A stretch of 38,519 nt of DNA from Xanthomonas bromi (GTDB lineage: Bacteria; Pseudomonadota; Gammaproteobacteria; Xanthomonadales; Xanthomonadaceae), in NCBI RefSeq assembly GCF_900092025.1, contig NZ_FLTX01000070.1:1-38519 (forward strand), read 5' to 3'. Position 1 is the first letter of the stretch; the number at the start of each line of letters is the position of its first letter. The notes beneath the pieces were generated by a model, which did not search any database, was not told the DNA's origin, and worked only from the letters and a program-made list of their open reading frames with translations. Positions 28,400 to 38,519 of this stretch are shown here, piece after piece. A program made the position numbers and the translations under genes.

Positions 28400-29203
28400 T
28401 CAGAAGCGGACTTCGGCCCCGAAGCTCAGCACTTCGGCACGATTGATCGTGAGGTCTTCGTAGTCATCGTAATACTCGTCGGCGTAGACGTAATTCGTGT
28501 AAAGCGCGCTCAAGCTCACGTGCTTGCCGATATCTACACCCAGACCGGCGCCTACGTATGCGCCATAGACACGCTCGTTGTAGTCCTCGGCTTTCGCCTT
28601 GCCGCCCCAATAGCCCAGCCGCACAAGAGCAAATAGCGGAACATCGCCAAAGTTGAAGCGCGCCGTTCCACCGATGCTGCCGAAATCCACGTTTGGAATG
28701 ACGACAACGGCGCCCGCATCCTTGGCACCATCCACTTTCCCGGTTGCGGCTTCGATACCGATCAATGTCACCGGACCGGCGCGCCAGCGGTAGCCAACGT
28801 TGAAGCCCTGCATATCCTGCTTGCCGTTTTCAAACACCTTGGCTTTGCCAGTCTGCACGCCAAGGAACATGCCGCTCTTGAGCCGCTGTTCTTCTTCGCG
28901 CGGCGGTGGCGGTACACCGGCAGGCGCGACGGGCGCTGCCCCTGCCGATGTCTGCTCGGTCACCGTGCTGAATCCGCCGGCCTCGCCCGTTCCGCTTCCA
29001 CCTACAGCGGCTGGCGCTCCGCCGATGCCCGCTTGCGCAGCGCGCGAAGATGGCGGTGCCGGCGCGGTGGTGCCCTGCGTGCCGGTCTGCTGCTTTTGCT
29101 GTTGCCGGTAGCTGTCCCAGCCGCGCGACAACGATTGCGCCGAGGCCTGTGCCGTGACGCCGAGCGCCGTGCAGGCCAACAGCAGTGTTGCGGTCCTTTT
29201 CAT
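28400..29203 (-). CDS. Outer-membrane beta-barrel protein
   Basis: A 267-aa exported protein. Signal peptide MKRTATLLLACTALGVTAQASAQ (cleavage at about 23). A low-complexity Gln/Gly/Pro/Ala region spans about 30-105. From about 110 to 267 alternating strands fit an eight-strand barrel of the OmpA/OmpX type (GMFLGVQTGKAKVFENG, FNVGYRWRAG, FALVRLGYWGG, VYGAYVGAGLGVDIG, VSLSALYTNYVYAD, and the final VLSFGAEVRF). The C-terminal Phe is the BAM recognition residue of outer-membrane proteins. The function is unknown. The ATG is at 29203. Confidence 0.88.
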   Translation of the reverse strand: MKRTATLLLACTALGVTAQASAQSLSRGWDSYRQQQKQQTGTQGTTAPAPPSSRAAQAGIGGAPAAVGGSGTGEAGGFSTVTEQTSAGAAPVAPAGVPPPPREEEQRLKSGMFLGVQTGKAKVFENGKQDMQGFNVGYRWRAGPVTLIGIEAATGKVDGAKDAGAVVVIPNVDFGSIGGTARFNFGDVPLFALVRLGYWGGKAKAEDYNERVYGAYVGAGLGVDIGKHVSLSALYTNYVYADEYYDDYEDLTINRAEVLSFGAEVRF

Positions 29204-29748
29204 CGCATCCCCAATGAGTCGTACTCCATCGTTCCCCCATCCTTGCGCACGCAGGGGTCACCTGACGGCGTCTGGAAGTGGCGCAGTTGCTGTCGAATTC
29301 GGAGGCTTTCCCGGCATCACCGGATGTCGTGCGACATCGCTCCGGGCGCACGCCCAAAGAGCGTGCCCGTGCTAACGCGTGATACAGCCCCCTGACCGCA
29401 GACGGCACAGTGTCTGGAGTCTCAACGGCTGTCAATAAGGACGTGCCCCTCCACGCAGGAGCAGGCGTGGGTTGCCTTGCGTTTGCACGGGAAGCGAAGC
29501 GGAGCGCCGGCGATACGCCTGCACTGCTTCTGCTGGAAGCATCCAGATCCAGGTCCGGGTGCGCCGCAATGAATCGAACGGCGAATTCTGCCAAGCGATT
29601 GATTGCTAAAACCTTTCCATCTCCATAATCGTTGATTAAATAATTTCAGTACTCGCGCGTTCTAAATTATCCGGGCCGATTCCTCTCGCTCCCCGCGAGC
29701 CTGCGCAATACGTGACACCTCCGCGCCGTCAAGGTCTGGAGAACTGCC
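29204..29748. other. Intergenic region between divergent genes
   Basis: 545 bases without a supported gene. About 29595-29675 is AT-rich (TTGATTAAATAATTTCAG) and probably holds the promoter of the kinase remnant; the promoter of the outer-membrane gene should be near 29210-29300. Open frames here end or begin inside neighbouring genes and look spurious. Confidence 0.5.
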
Positions 29749-30060
29749 ATGCACTCCCAGCCACTGGACGTGTCCAGCCTGCACCGCATCACTCCCGTTC
29801 TGCTCAAGCAAGGCACCCGGCTGCTGAAGCCCGACGTCTACCGCACACTCCTTGATGGGCAGCTGGCCGTGGTCAAGGACGACGGCCGCGATCGCCGCAC
29901 GCGGCTGGCGCCGATCGCGCGGCTGATGGTGCGCCACGAGGCCAGACTGCTGCGGCAGCGGCAGGGCTGGCGGCATGCACCGGCCTTGCTCGGCACACTG
30001 GACGGCCTCGCGCTGGGCATGGAATGCATTCCGGCGACACATGCAGCGGCAACTTACTCA
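29749..30060 (+). pseudogene. Truncated WaaP/RIO-like kinase
   Basis: The first 95 or so residues (LHRITPVLLKQGTRLLKPDVYRTLLDG, IARLMVRHEARLLR, GWRHAPALLGTLDGLALGME) match the start of a Xanthomonas small kinase family related to lipopolysaccharide kinases, usually a little over 200 aa. The lysine of the ATP site is kept (AVVKDD), but KDYGRYRGT of relatives, as I remember it, reads KDDGRDRRT. Homology stops at about 30040, just before the stop of the convergent GH84 gene. The frame does not close: it stays open to 32082 through the antisense strand of that gene, so an automatic annotation would give a false 777-aa protein. GGAG precedes the ATG. A decayed, cut-off gene. Confidence 0.6.
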
Positions 30061-32046
30061 TCAATGCGCTGCTGCCGAATCGGCAACTGCCGGCTCGCGA
30101 GAGACGATCAAACGCGGCGCCTGCGCGATGAAGCGGTCGAGCACGCCGTCGGCGATCTTGACCGGGCCACCGAAGCGCGTGGCGCCGGGAATCGACGGAA
30201 CCGCAGCAGCCTTGGCGGCGAGCGCAGCCGCATCGGCGAACAACGCGGACGCCTCGGTATTGCCACGATTGGCCGCATCCAGCCCAGCTGCCGTCTTCTG
30301 CAGCGCGTGTCCCCAGACTTCCATTGCCTCCAGCCAGGGGCGCGATTGCTCGGCAAAGCCCTTGTCGGCGACGCCGTCGCGAATGATCTGCGGCGCGGCT
30401 GCCAGCTCGTCGCCAGTGCGCGCCAGTTCGGCGATCGCCTGCGTGCGCGCAGCGGCATCGCCCAGTGCGATCGCTTCGCGCACCTGATCGAGCACGGCCT
30501 TCAAGCGTGGCGCCTGGTCCTGCCACGGTTGGCTGCCAAAGGTTGGCGCCAAGTGTTGGGTATCGAAGAAGGTCAGCAATGCCGCAGTGACACGCGCATC
30601 GCCGCCGGCCAGATCGCGCGCCGCCGCATACCAGGTGCGTTGCGCGTCGTAGCCTTTGTCGTTCCAGGCGAATGCGGTCAGCCCCATCACCGCGACGCGG
30701 CTGGGCACTTCCTGATTCATCGGGTTGGACACGATGCCGGACAACTCGGCCGACAGACCCGCCTCGCGGCGCGCATATGGCGCCATCAGCAGGCGCCCGG
30801 CCGAGGTTTCGAAGTCGTTGACCGGGTAGTTGTCCCACAGCAGCGTCTTGCGGCCGAACGCTTTGGTGGCCGCACGCGCATCGGGGATGGAGATGGCCGG
30901 CGGCACCACGTCGGTGCCGGTCCACTGCACCACGATCTTCGGGTCCAGATGCTTGCGCAGCGCTTCCTTGTACGGGCTCTCTTTGGCGTCGTAATACTCG
31001 GTCGGCACCATGATCAGCTCCGAGCTTGCATCGTGGCGCGCCACCAGATCCGCCTGCACCAGATTGAGCAGATGCGCCTGCGCGATACCCGCCGCCTGCG
31101 CGCCGGACGCCCCGAACGTGGTCTTGTCGCGCTCGCAATTCCACTTGGTGTATTCGATATCGTCCAGCGCCACATAGAAACTGCGCACGCCCAGCGCGCG
31201 GAACGCATCGAACTTGCGCAACAACGCCTTGGCGTCGGCCGGGTCGGAGAAGCACACCGTGGGGCCGGGCGAAATCGCATAGACGAAATCGACGTGATTG
31301 CGTTTGGCGGTGGCGGCCAGCTGACCCAGCGCCTTCAAGTTCGCCTTCGGATACGACTCGCGCCAGCGGTCGCGCGCGTAGGGGTCGTCCTTCGGGCTGT
31401 AGATGAACGTGTTGGCCTTGGTACGGGCGAGGAAATCGATGTGCTTGCTGCGGTCGCTCATCGACCACGGCGCGCCGTAGAAGCCTTCGATCGTGCCGCG
31501 GATCGGCATGGCCGGGTAATCCTGGATCGTCAGCGTCGGAATGGCCGGCCGCTCGACCAGCTGACGCAGCGTCTGCGCCGCATGGAACAGGCCATCGTCG
31601 TCGTGGCCGGCCAGCGTGATGAGGCTGCCGCGATCGAGCGCAACGCTGGCCAGCGTATAGCCTTCCTTGTGGGTGTCCTGCGTCGCCTTGCTACGCGTCA
31701 GCGCATCGCGCACCACTGCCTCATCGCCGGTGCCGAGCACGATGTGCGGGCGGTCGAGCGTGGCAGGCAGGCGTGTGGCGGTGGCGATCTTGGTGACACC
31801 GGCGCTGCTGAGAATGCGGCGCACCAGCGCGACGGTGGCCTTGTCCGCGCCCGGCGCGACCACCAGTACCACCGAGCGGCCCAACGTGACCGTTGCGCCC
31901 TCCAGCTGGATCGACACCGGTGTCGGATAGATCGCTGGCTGGGTCACCGGTTCGGCCACCGACTGCGCCAGCGTCGGGGCAGCCATGACCAGCCCCACCA
32001 ATACCGAAAGCAGGCGCACGCCCGGCTTGCTGTTGCGTGGCTTCAT
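30061..32046 (-). CDS. Secreted GH84 beta-N-acetylglucosaminidase (hyaluronidase/O-GlcNAcase family)
   Basis: A 661-aa exported enzyme. Signal peptide at about 1-28 (LLSVLVGLVMAAPTLAQS). A GH20b-like alpha/beta domain spans about 40-150. The GH84 barrel begins RGTIEGFYGAPWS (about 157) and has the catalytic Asp pair in FYVALDDIEYTKW (about 270), the substrate residues in IMVPTEYYD and LWDNYPVNDF, and a helical C-terminal domain. It hydrolyses terminal beta-GlcNAc, probably in the periplasm, and could feed on chitin-derived or host glycans. ATG 32046 with GGAG six bases upstream is chosen; the frame opens at 32109, but that would place the operator-like repeat inside the gene. Confidence 0.92.
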   Translation of the reverse strand: MKPRNSKPGVRLLSVLVGLVMAAPTLAQSVAEPVTQPAIYPTPVSIQLEGATVTLGRSVVLVVAPGADKATVALVRRILSSAGVTKIATATRLPATLDRPHIVLGTGDEAVVRDALTRSKATQDTHKEGYTLASVALDRGSLITLAGHDDDGLFHAAQTLRQLVERPAIPTLTIQDYPAMPIRGTIEGFYGAPWSMSDRSKHIDFLARTKANTFIYSPKDDPYARDRWRESYPKANLKALGQLAATAKRNHVDFVYAISPGPTVCFSDPADAKALLRKFDAFRALGVRSFYVALDDIEYTKWNCERDKTTFGASGAQAAGIAQAHLLNLVQADLVARHDASSELIMVPTEYYDAKESPYKEALRKHLDPKIVVQWTGTDVVPPAISIPDARAATKAFGRKTLLWDNYPVNDFETSAGRLLMAPYARREAGLSAELSGIVSNPMNQEVPSRVAVMGLTAFAWNDKGYDAQRTWYAAARDLAGGDARVTAALLTFFDTQHLAPTFGSQPWQDQAPRLKAVLDQVREAIALGDAAARTQAIAELARTGDELAAAPQIIRDGVADKGFAEQSRPWLEAMEVWGHALQKTAAGLDAANRGNTEASALFADAAALAAKAAAVPSIPGATRFGGPVKIADGVLDRFIAQAPRLIVSREPAVADSAAAH

Positions 32047-32056
32047 CTCGAACTCC

Positions 32057-32073
32057 GGTATTGGAATGGTATT
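32057..32073 (-). promoter_or_regulatory. GGTATT-N5-GGTATT motif, proximal copy
   Basis: On the plus strand GGTATT GGAAT GGTATT: the same six bases twice, 11 bases apart, about one helical turn. It sits 11 bases before the GH84 start and touches the ribosome site on the coding strand. It matches the distal copy at 32213-32229 in 15 of 17 positions. A repressor site controlling the glucosaminidase gene is likely; Xanthomonas is known to have a GlcNAc regulon with NagQ/NagR repressors, but I cannot confirm the match to their boxes. Confidence 0.5.
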
Positions 32074-32212
32074 ACGGCCTAGAGTAGGCAAGTCGCGCGG
32101 CGGCGACAAGCGGGAGCGGGATGCACGTGTGTCCAGAACTTGAGAGCCCGGTGCGCTTGCTTCAGCGTTTATCTCCGCGGCGATCGAGGCACGCTCGACA
32201 GCAGTACGCGGC

Positions 32213-32229
32213 GGTATTGAAATGGTATG
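32213..32229 (-). promoter_or_regulatory. GGTATT-N5-GGTATG motif, distal copy
   Basis: GGTATT GAAAT GGTATG, 156 bases upstream of the proximal copy and in the same orientation. The two differ only by G/A in the spacer and T/G at the end. The distance of about 15 helical turns would allow a repression loop. Confidence 0.5.
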
Positions 32230-32548
32230 GGCAGATCGATGAGACGGCTTGGCACCTGACTGCAGCGGCTTTGCCCATGCGCACCCGACGGAGCATCAGC
32301 CCCGCTGATGAGCGCCACAGCCAACGCAGTCAGCGCGCGCTGCGCTCGGCCGCAATGCCTCTGGGCGGCCTAAGGTCTCTGCGAACCTCGCAATGCCTGC
32401 ATTGCACCTGATCTAGCGCCGTCCCCTGCATCGCTCGTTCAGCACTACAGGTCCCCGGCATCGCAGTTGCGAGCACGGGGCATCAAAGCCCTCACCTCCT
32501 GCAGCACGCACCACGCAGCTGGCGAGCGGCGGGCCCGACGTGGGGACC

Positions 32549-34892
<2,344 letters not shown>

Positions 34893-35241
34893 TGCGTTCG
34901 GCCGGACACGCTCGGCTATGGGATTCGCAGACAATGCGGCGAGCATGCCAACCAGCGATTGCTGAGCTGCCCGCATGGTTAGGAGGCTATTGTTAGGACG
35001 CTACGTAAATTTTAGGCCGTTACGTCATTCGCTGCCGCGATGTTGAGCGCGTGCAGCCAGCCGATCACCCGCGCGGATTTAAACGGCGATGGCTGCATCG
35101 TGCCAAACACGCGGCGCGCACAGCACCGCCCCCCAGCATTCGGCAGGCTTCCCGCATGACGCTAGCCCGCCCCCGCATCCCAACATTCATTTCATGGCGA
35201 TGCACGTACAACAGGCGCCACTCCATTGTGCAGAGGCCTGT
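34893..35241. other. Intergenic region between comM and lipocalin gene
   Basis: 349 bases. The tandem GTTAGGA repeats at 34978-35024 lie here, in an AT-richer patch (GTAAATTTTAGG). The open frames in it are short and unsupported. The lipocalin gene could start earlier at ATG 35191. Confidence 0.5.
34978..35024. repeat. 14-base tandem repeats after comM
   Basis: GTTAGGAGGCTATT (34978-34991) is directly followed by GTTAGGACGCTACG (34992-35005); after five bases a third, more divergent copy TTTAGGCCGTTACG (35011-35024) appears. The second and third units share ACG ends. Confidence 0.65.
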
Positions 35242-35751
35242 ATGAGCCACCATCCCGAACTCGCCACTGTCCCCTCGCTGGATCTGAATCGCTATCTGGG
35301 CACGTGGTACGAAATCGCCCGCCTGCCGATCCGCTTCGAGGATGCGGACTGCACCGATGTGTCGGCGCACTACGCCCTGGAAGACGACGGCAGTGTGCGC
35401 GTGCAAAATCGCTGCCTCACCGTGGAAGGCGCGCTGGAAGAAGCGATTGGCCAGGCACGCGCCATCGACGACACGCACAGCCGGCTGGAAGTGACTTTCT
35501 TGCCCGAGGGTCTGCGCTGGATCCCGTTTACCAAGGGCGATTACTGGGTGATGCGCATCGACCCCGACTACACCGCAGCACTGGTCGGTAGCCCTGATCG
35601 CAAGTATCTGTGGCTGCTGGCACGGTTGCCGCAGCTGGACGACAACATCGCCCAGGCCTATCTGGCGCATGCACGCCAACAAGGCTTCGACCTGGCACCG
35701 CTGATCCACACACCGCATACCGGACGGCTGACCGAGCAACCGCTTCCGTAG
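35242..35751 (+). CDS. Lipocalin family protein (Blc-like)
   Basis: A 169-aa lipocalin. The first signature is LDLNRYLGTWYEIARLPIRFE (G-x-W at GTW, about residues 14-34), then VSAHYALEDDGSVRVQNRC, WIPFTKGDYWVMRIDPDYTAALVGSPDRKYLWLLAR holds the second and third conserved regions, and the end is a C-terminal helix. Bacterial Blc binds fatty acids and lysophospholipids at the outer membrane, but here no signal peptide or lipobox is seen from ATG 35242 (AGAGG six bases upstream), so the protein seems cytoplasmic. ATG 35191 would add 17 residues with a Cys (HCAEAC) but no hydrophobic signal. Confidence 0.9.
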   Translation: MSHHPELATVPSLDLNRYLGTWYEIARLPIRFEDADCTDVSAHYALEDDGSVRVQNRCLTVEGALEEAIGQARAIDDTHSRLEVTFLPEGLRWIPFTKGDYWVMRIDPDYTAALVGSPDRKYLWLLARLPQLDDNIAQAYLAHARQQGFDLAPLIHTPHTGRLTEQPLP

Positions 35752-36368
35752 GCGCTACCCGGGGCCCGGCACAGCGTGTCGATCGGCACGCGCTTTATCC
35801 GGCACTCCGCTGTTCGCGTGAGTCTGAAACGTGTTTCGCTGACACATCAACCAACCCACATGGCAGGCTACTCTTGGCAGGCCCCGCTCTGGCACCGGCC
35901 CCGGCCAATGACAGAACCTTTGGCGGCATGGACGCCGCGACGGAGCACCCAGGGACGGATTCACCGTGTGCACTGCACATCGCGGGGGCACGCCGCGCAC
36001 TCGACCAACCAGCCTCGACACTACTCGCGCAGCCTGCACGATGCGACAGATCCGCTTGGCAGCAGACTGTCCCCTAGTTCTCGACAGCATCTCTCGCGGT
36101 GTTGGACGTTGCCTCTCGCGCCGGATCTTGACCGTAGCGCGACGCCGGTCGTCCCTCCCGGCTGCCAACCACAAACAGCAGCTTCCGTGCGGCCTCGATG
36201 GCAACGTAGGCGCCGGAGGCAGACATGCACATCGGTGTGGCCCGGTGATGCCCGCAACGCCCGACACGATCTCCACCCACTGACGCAATCGCCATGCCGA
36301 TCAGCATGGCGATCAAGCGCAATGGCCCCAGTCGTTCGACCAACGTAGAGCCAACACTGCAGCCAGCG
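35752..36368. other. Long intergenic region without a clear gene
   Basis: 617 bases. Several open frames on both strands (for example 35776-36348 plus and 36074-36343 minus) have no recognisable family. On the minus strand RLGPLRLIAMLIGMAIASVGG in one frame followed by IVSGVAGITG in another looks like a frame-shifted membrane-protein remnant, perhaps of a transporter, but I cannot support this firmly. A palindrome GAAACGTGTTTC lies at 35826-35837. Confidence 0.45.
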
Positions 36369-36545
36369 TCAACCGTTGAGCGTGCCCAGATCCTTGGCTG
36401 CCGCCTGGGCGCCTTCGAGGCTGTCGAAGGCCACGCCGGTGTCGCCGACCACGTACTTGGTCAGCTCGCCGTCGCGTGTGGTTTCCTGCATCTTGAAAAT
36501 CGGGACTGCGTCGGTGCCGCCGACGCGTTCTTTCTGTGTTGTCAT
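36369..36545 (-). CDS. Small hypothetical protein, 58 aa
   Basis: A short gene missed by length cut-offs. It starts ATGACAACACAGAAAGAACG and encodes MTTQKERVGGTDAVPIFKMQ, then ETTRDGELTKYVVGDTGVAF, then DSLEGAQAAAKDLGTLNG, ending at TGA 36371-36369. An excellent ribosome site, GGAGGA, lies eight bases upstream, and the protein is polar, with a plausible fold of beta strands (YVVGDTGVAF) and a helix (LEGAQAAAKDL). I do not know its family or function. The coding GC pattern resembles the neighbours. It is convergent with the lipocalin gene and divergent from the EAL gene. Confidence 0.75.
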   Translation of the reverse strand: MTTQKERVGGTDAVPIFKMQETTRDGELTKYVVGDTGVAFDSLEGAQAAAKDLGTLNG

Positions 36546-36922
36546 GGGTGATTCCTCCGGTGAAAGCGCCTTGCAGGGGACCGGATTGTCCCGTGGCTCA
36601 CGTGCAAGAGCACAGACGGTCCGACCCTAGCGCGGCATTGCGTGCAGGCGCGTGAATCCGCAGGCGACCTCGACTTCCACGAGGCGGTGCGGGATCATCG
36701 GCAAAAAAATCACAGCGGCTTTGCCCCACAAACGCGCGCAATGCACGCGTGTGTCGTACATTCGCGACGTGCAGCCTCATCAGTCCATGCTCCGTGTCAC
36801 CAATCGCTGCGTGCGACGCATCCGCGCGTACTTCTCGCCAGCCTGCGTCGGCCATTTGCCGACACGCGCATTGCCGCAGAGGCTGTACGTGAACCGGAAC
36901 CCCAGCCGTAGCGGGTGGTGAG
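36546..36922. other. Intergenic region between small gene and EAL gene
   Basis: 377 bases holding the leaders of two divergent genes. I see no supported gene; the overlapping 89-codon frames are unconvincing. A run of seven A follows CGGC at 36703-36710. Confidence 0.45.
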
Positions 36923-38488
36923 GTGAAGCGCCGACGCATCATCAGTGTGACCGTGTTGCTGGTGTTGCTGTGCGCGACGCTGCCGGTCGGCCTGTCGTAC
37001 TACCTGGCCTGGCGGCTGGCATTGGCGCGCGAAGAGAGCAGGCTGAGCGAGCTGGCTGCGCTGTCTATCCGGCGCACCGAAACCGCTTTCGACGAGGCGC
37101 ACGGCGCATTGCTGAGCTTGGCTGCCTCGCAGCTGCCGCCATGCTCTCCCGCGCAGCTGGCGCAGATGCGCGCACTGGTGCTGACCAGCCATTACATCGT
37201 CGAGCTGGGGCGTTTCCAACAAGGTCGTCTTCGCTGTACCTCATGGGGCCAGTTGCGCGACAGCATTCCGCAGGCCACCGCCGATTTCGTGGTCAAGCGC
37301 GGTATCGCGGTCACCACGCGGCTGCTGCCCTTGGCCAATCCGCAGCGTCCGCTGATGGCACTGCAGCTGGGCGACTACAACGTCCTGATCAACCCCGACA
37401 CGCTGGCCGACATCAATATCCCGCCTGGCCTGCAACTGGCGATCGGCACGCCGGAGGGGCAGCTTCTCAGCAGTACCGGCACCGCTGCCGAACACTTGCT
37501 GATCGAGCCAACGGCGGAACGGGCGCCGGACGACCGCGTGCTATCGCAGGTACTGTTCGGAAGCGACCGCCGTGGTGACTGGACGGCGGTGGTCACCGAG
37601 CCGGTGGCCTATCTGCGCGGGCCGCTGACGGCGGCACGGTGGCAGCTGGTGCCGGTGGGCATCGCGGTGGCGCTGTTGCTGGTCGGTGCGGTGCTATGGG
37701 TCTCGCGACGGCGCCTGTCGCCGCTGGCGCGGCTGGAAATCGCAGTGCAGCGCCGCGAGTTCATCGTGCACTACCAACCGATCATTGCGCTCGATAGCGG
37801 TGCCTGCGTCGGGGCCGAAGCGCTGGTGCGCTGGCAGCGACCCGACGGCGTACTGGTGCCGCCAGATGCCTTTATTCCACTGGCCGAAGCGAGCGGCCTG
37901 ATCCTGCCGATCACCGACCTGGTGGTGGCCGAAGTCATCCGCGAACTCGGCCCCACCCTCGCTGCCGATCCGGCGCTGCACGTAGCCATCAATGTCTGCG
38001 CCGAAGACATCAAGAGCGGCCGCGTGCAGAGCGTGCTGGCGCAGGCGTTGCGCGGCACCGGCGTGGACAGCGGCCAGCTGTGGGTGGAAGCGACCGAACG
38101 CAGTCTGATGGACATCGATGCGGCGCGTGCCACCATCACGCGGCTGCGTGGCGCCGGCCACACGGTGTCGATCGACGACTTCGGCACCGGCTATTCGAGC
38201 CTGCAGTATCTACAGGGTCTGCCGCTGGATGCGCTGAAGATCGACAAGTCGTTCGTGGACACCATCGGCACCCACTCGGCCACCAGCGCAGTGACCGCGC
38301 ACATCATCGAAATGGCCAAGACGCTGCATCTGCGTACCATCGCCGAAGGCGTCGAGCGCCAGGAACAGTTCGATTATCTGCGCGCCCATGGCGTGGACCT
38401 GGCACAAGGCTGGCTGTTCTCGCGCGCCTTGCCGGCCACCGGTTTCATCGCCTATCGCGCACAGGCACGCAGCACGACGACGCATTGA
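36923..38488 (+). CDS. CSS-motif EAL-domain c-di-GMP phosphodiesterase
   Basis: A 521-aa inner-membrane enzyme that hydrolyses c-di-GMP. TM1 is at about 8-28 (VTVLLVLLCATLPVGLSYYLA), TM2 at about 241-262. The periplasmic loop has cysteines in LPPCSPAQ and LRCTSWG, matching the CSS sensor domain, whose disulfide sets activity in E. coli relatives. The EAL domain (about 270-515) keeps all catalytic parts: GAEALVRWQ, INVCAEDI, WVEATERSL, SIDDFGTGYSSL, KIDKSFV and IAEGVERQEQ, so it should be active. There is no GGDEF domain. The start is GTG 36923. Low c-di-GMP promotes motility and virulence factor output in Xanthomonas. Confidence 0.93.
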   Translation: MKRRRIISVTVLLVLLCATLPVGLSYYLAWRLALAREESRLSELAALSIRRTETAFDEAHGALLSLAASQLPPCSPAQLAQMRALVLTSHYIVELGRFQQGRLRCTSWGQLRDSIPQATADFVVKRGIAVTTRLLPLANPQRPLMALQLGDYNVLINPDTLADINIPPGLQLAIGTPEGQLLSSTGTAAEHLLIEPTAERAPDDRVLSQVLFGSDRRGDWTAVVTEPVAYLRGPLTAARWQLVPVGIAVALLLVGAVLWVSRRRLSPLARLEIAVQRREFIVHYQPIIALDSGACVGAEALVRWQRPDGVLVPPDAFIPLAEASGLILPITDLVVAEVIRELGPTLAADPALHVAINVCAEDIKSGRVQSVLAQALRGTGVDSGQLWVEATERSLMDIDAARATITRLRGAGHTVSIDDFGTGYSSLQYLQGLPLDALKIDKSFVDTIGTHSATSAVTAHIIEMAKTLHLRTIAEGVERQEQFDYLRAHGVDLAQGWLFSRALPATGFIAYRAQARSTTTH

Positions 38489-38497
38489 CCGCGGCAA

Positions 38498-38519
38498 CAA
38501 AAAAAGGCCGCCAGTGGCG
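38498..38519 (+). terminator. Probable intrinsic terminator cut by the window end
   Basis: Ten bases after the EAL stop: AAAAAAAGGCCGCCAGTGGCG. GCCGCCA can pair with TGGCGGC if the sequence continues so beyond the edge; the leading A-run suggests a two-way terminator whose T-run would lie outside the window. The right arm is only partly visible. Confidence 0.55.

Larger units (their letters stand above)
32047..32548. other. Intergenic region between GH84 gene and glnK
   Basis: About 500 bases with no supported gene apart from the two GGTATT motifs listed. Downstream of glnK many bacteria carry the ammonium channel gene amtB; it is not here. Short open frames (for example 32121-32411) are unconvincing. 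Confidence 0.5.

Noticed and set aside
30061..32082. The C-terminal 670 codons of the plus-strand frame starting at 29749
   Set aside because: They are the antisense of the well-supported GH84 gene; the amino acid composition (Arg, His and Gln-rich) is that of a shadow frame.
35826..35837. GAAACGTGTTTC as a possible parS site
   Set aside because: parS is GTTTCAC-GTGAAAC; here the half-sites are in the opposite order, so ParB would not read it as parS.
35813..35839. TTCGC...TTCGC as a PIP box (HrpX site)
   Set aside because: The spacer is 17 bases, not the 15 of the canonical box, and the downstream frame has no recognisable effector features.

Overview
The window looks like a chromosomal segment of a Xanthomonas or a close Xanthomonadaceae relative. 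The coding DNA is GC-rich. Several gene strings are typical of that group: pyrE with parA-parB, radC next to coaBC-dut-algC, argS followed by a SPOR-domain FtsN-like gene, speA opposite speE, and glnK/ubiK/comM. Many proteins, such as the Cdd1 family member, the long membrane-anchored AlgC and the 562-aa ArgS, fit Xanthomonas in length and sequence. I cannot name the species. No rRNA, tRNA, CRISPR array, prophage or intact insertion sequence was seen.

Layout. 1-3.7 kb: pyrE, a secreted DUF4124-like protein, the chromosome partition pair parA-parB and a small helix-hairpin-helix (Cdd1) protein. 3.9-6.3 kb: envelope sugar genes (a UDP-sugar epimerase, a GT2 glycosyltransferase and a lipid-A-synthase-N-domain membrane protein), with a striking pentanucleotide repeat in front of the glycosyltransferase. 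6.8-7.3 kb: a RAYT-type transposase relative that has lost its catalytic residues, followed by a long hairpin. 7.4-11.6 kb (minus): coaBC-dut-algC. 11.6-16.5 kb (plus): radC, argS, ftsN-like, a secreted orphan and a YdfG-type dehydrogenase. 16.4-23.3 kb (minus): an accessory block with a one-module nonribosomal peptide synthetase (C-A-T-TE), a GT1 glycosyltransferase carrying two amber codons, and a membrane O-acyltransferase. 24.2-27.2 kb: divergent polyamine genes speA and speE. 27.6-32.0 kb: a PH/SHOCT protein, an outer-membrane barrel, a truncated kinase and a secreted GH84 beta-N-acetylglucosaminidase. 32.5-38.5 kb: glnK behind a sigma-54 promoter, ubiK, comM, a lipocalin, an unnoticed 58-codon gene, and an EAL (CSS-motif) c-di-GMP phosphodiesterase.

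How the genes work together. Most of the window is core metabolism: pyrimidine and dUTP handling, CoA synthesis, exopolysaccharide sugar phosphates, arginine to agmatine and spermidine, nitrogen sensing. The accessory part is the NRPS-glycosyltransferase-acyltransferase block. It could make a small glycosylated or acylated glycine-containing metabolite. The adenylation pocket reads DILQLGLIWK, which matches the glycine code as I remember it, and the upstream DNA carries paired ACTTG/CAAGT half-sites. The amber-interrupted glycosyltransferase suggests the pathway is decaying or altered in this strain. This block, the catalytically dead RAYT and the doubled GGTATT operator of the GH84 gene are the parts most worth following up.
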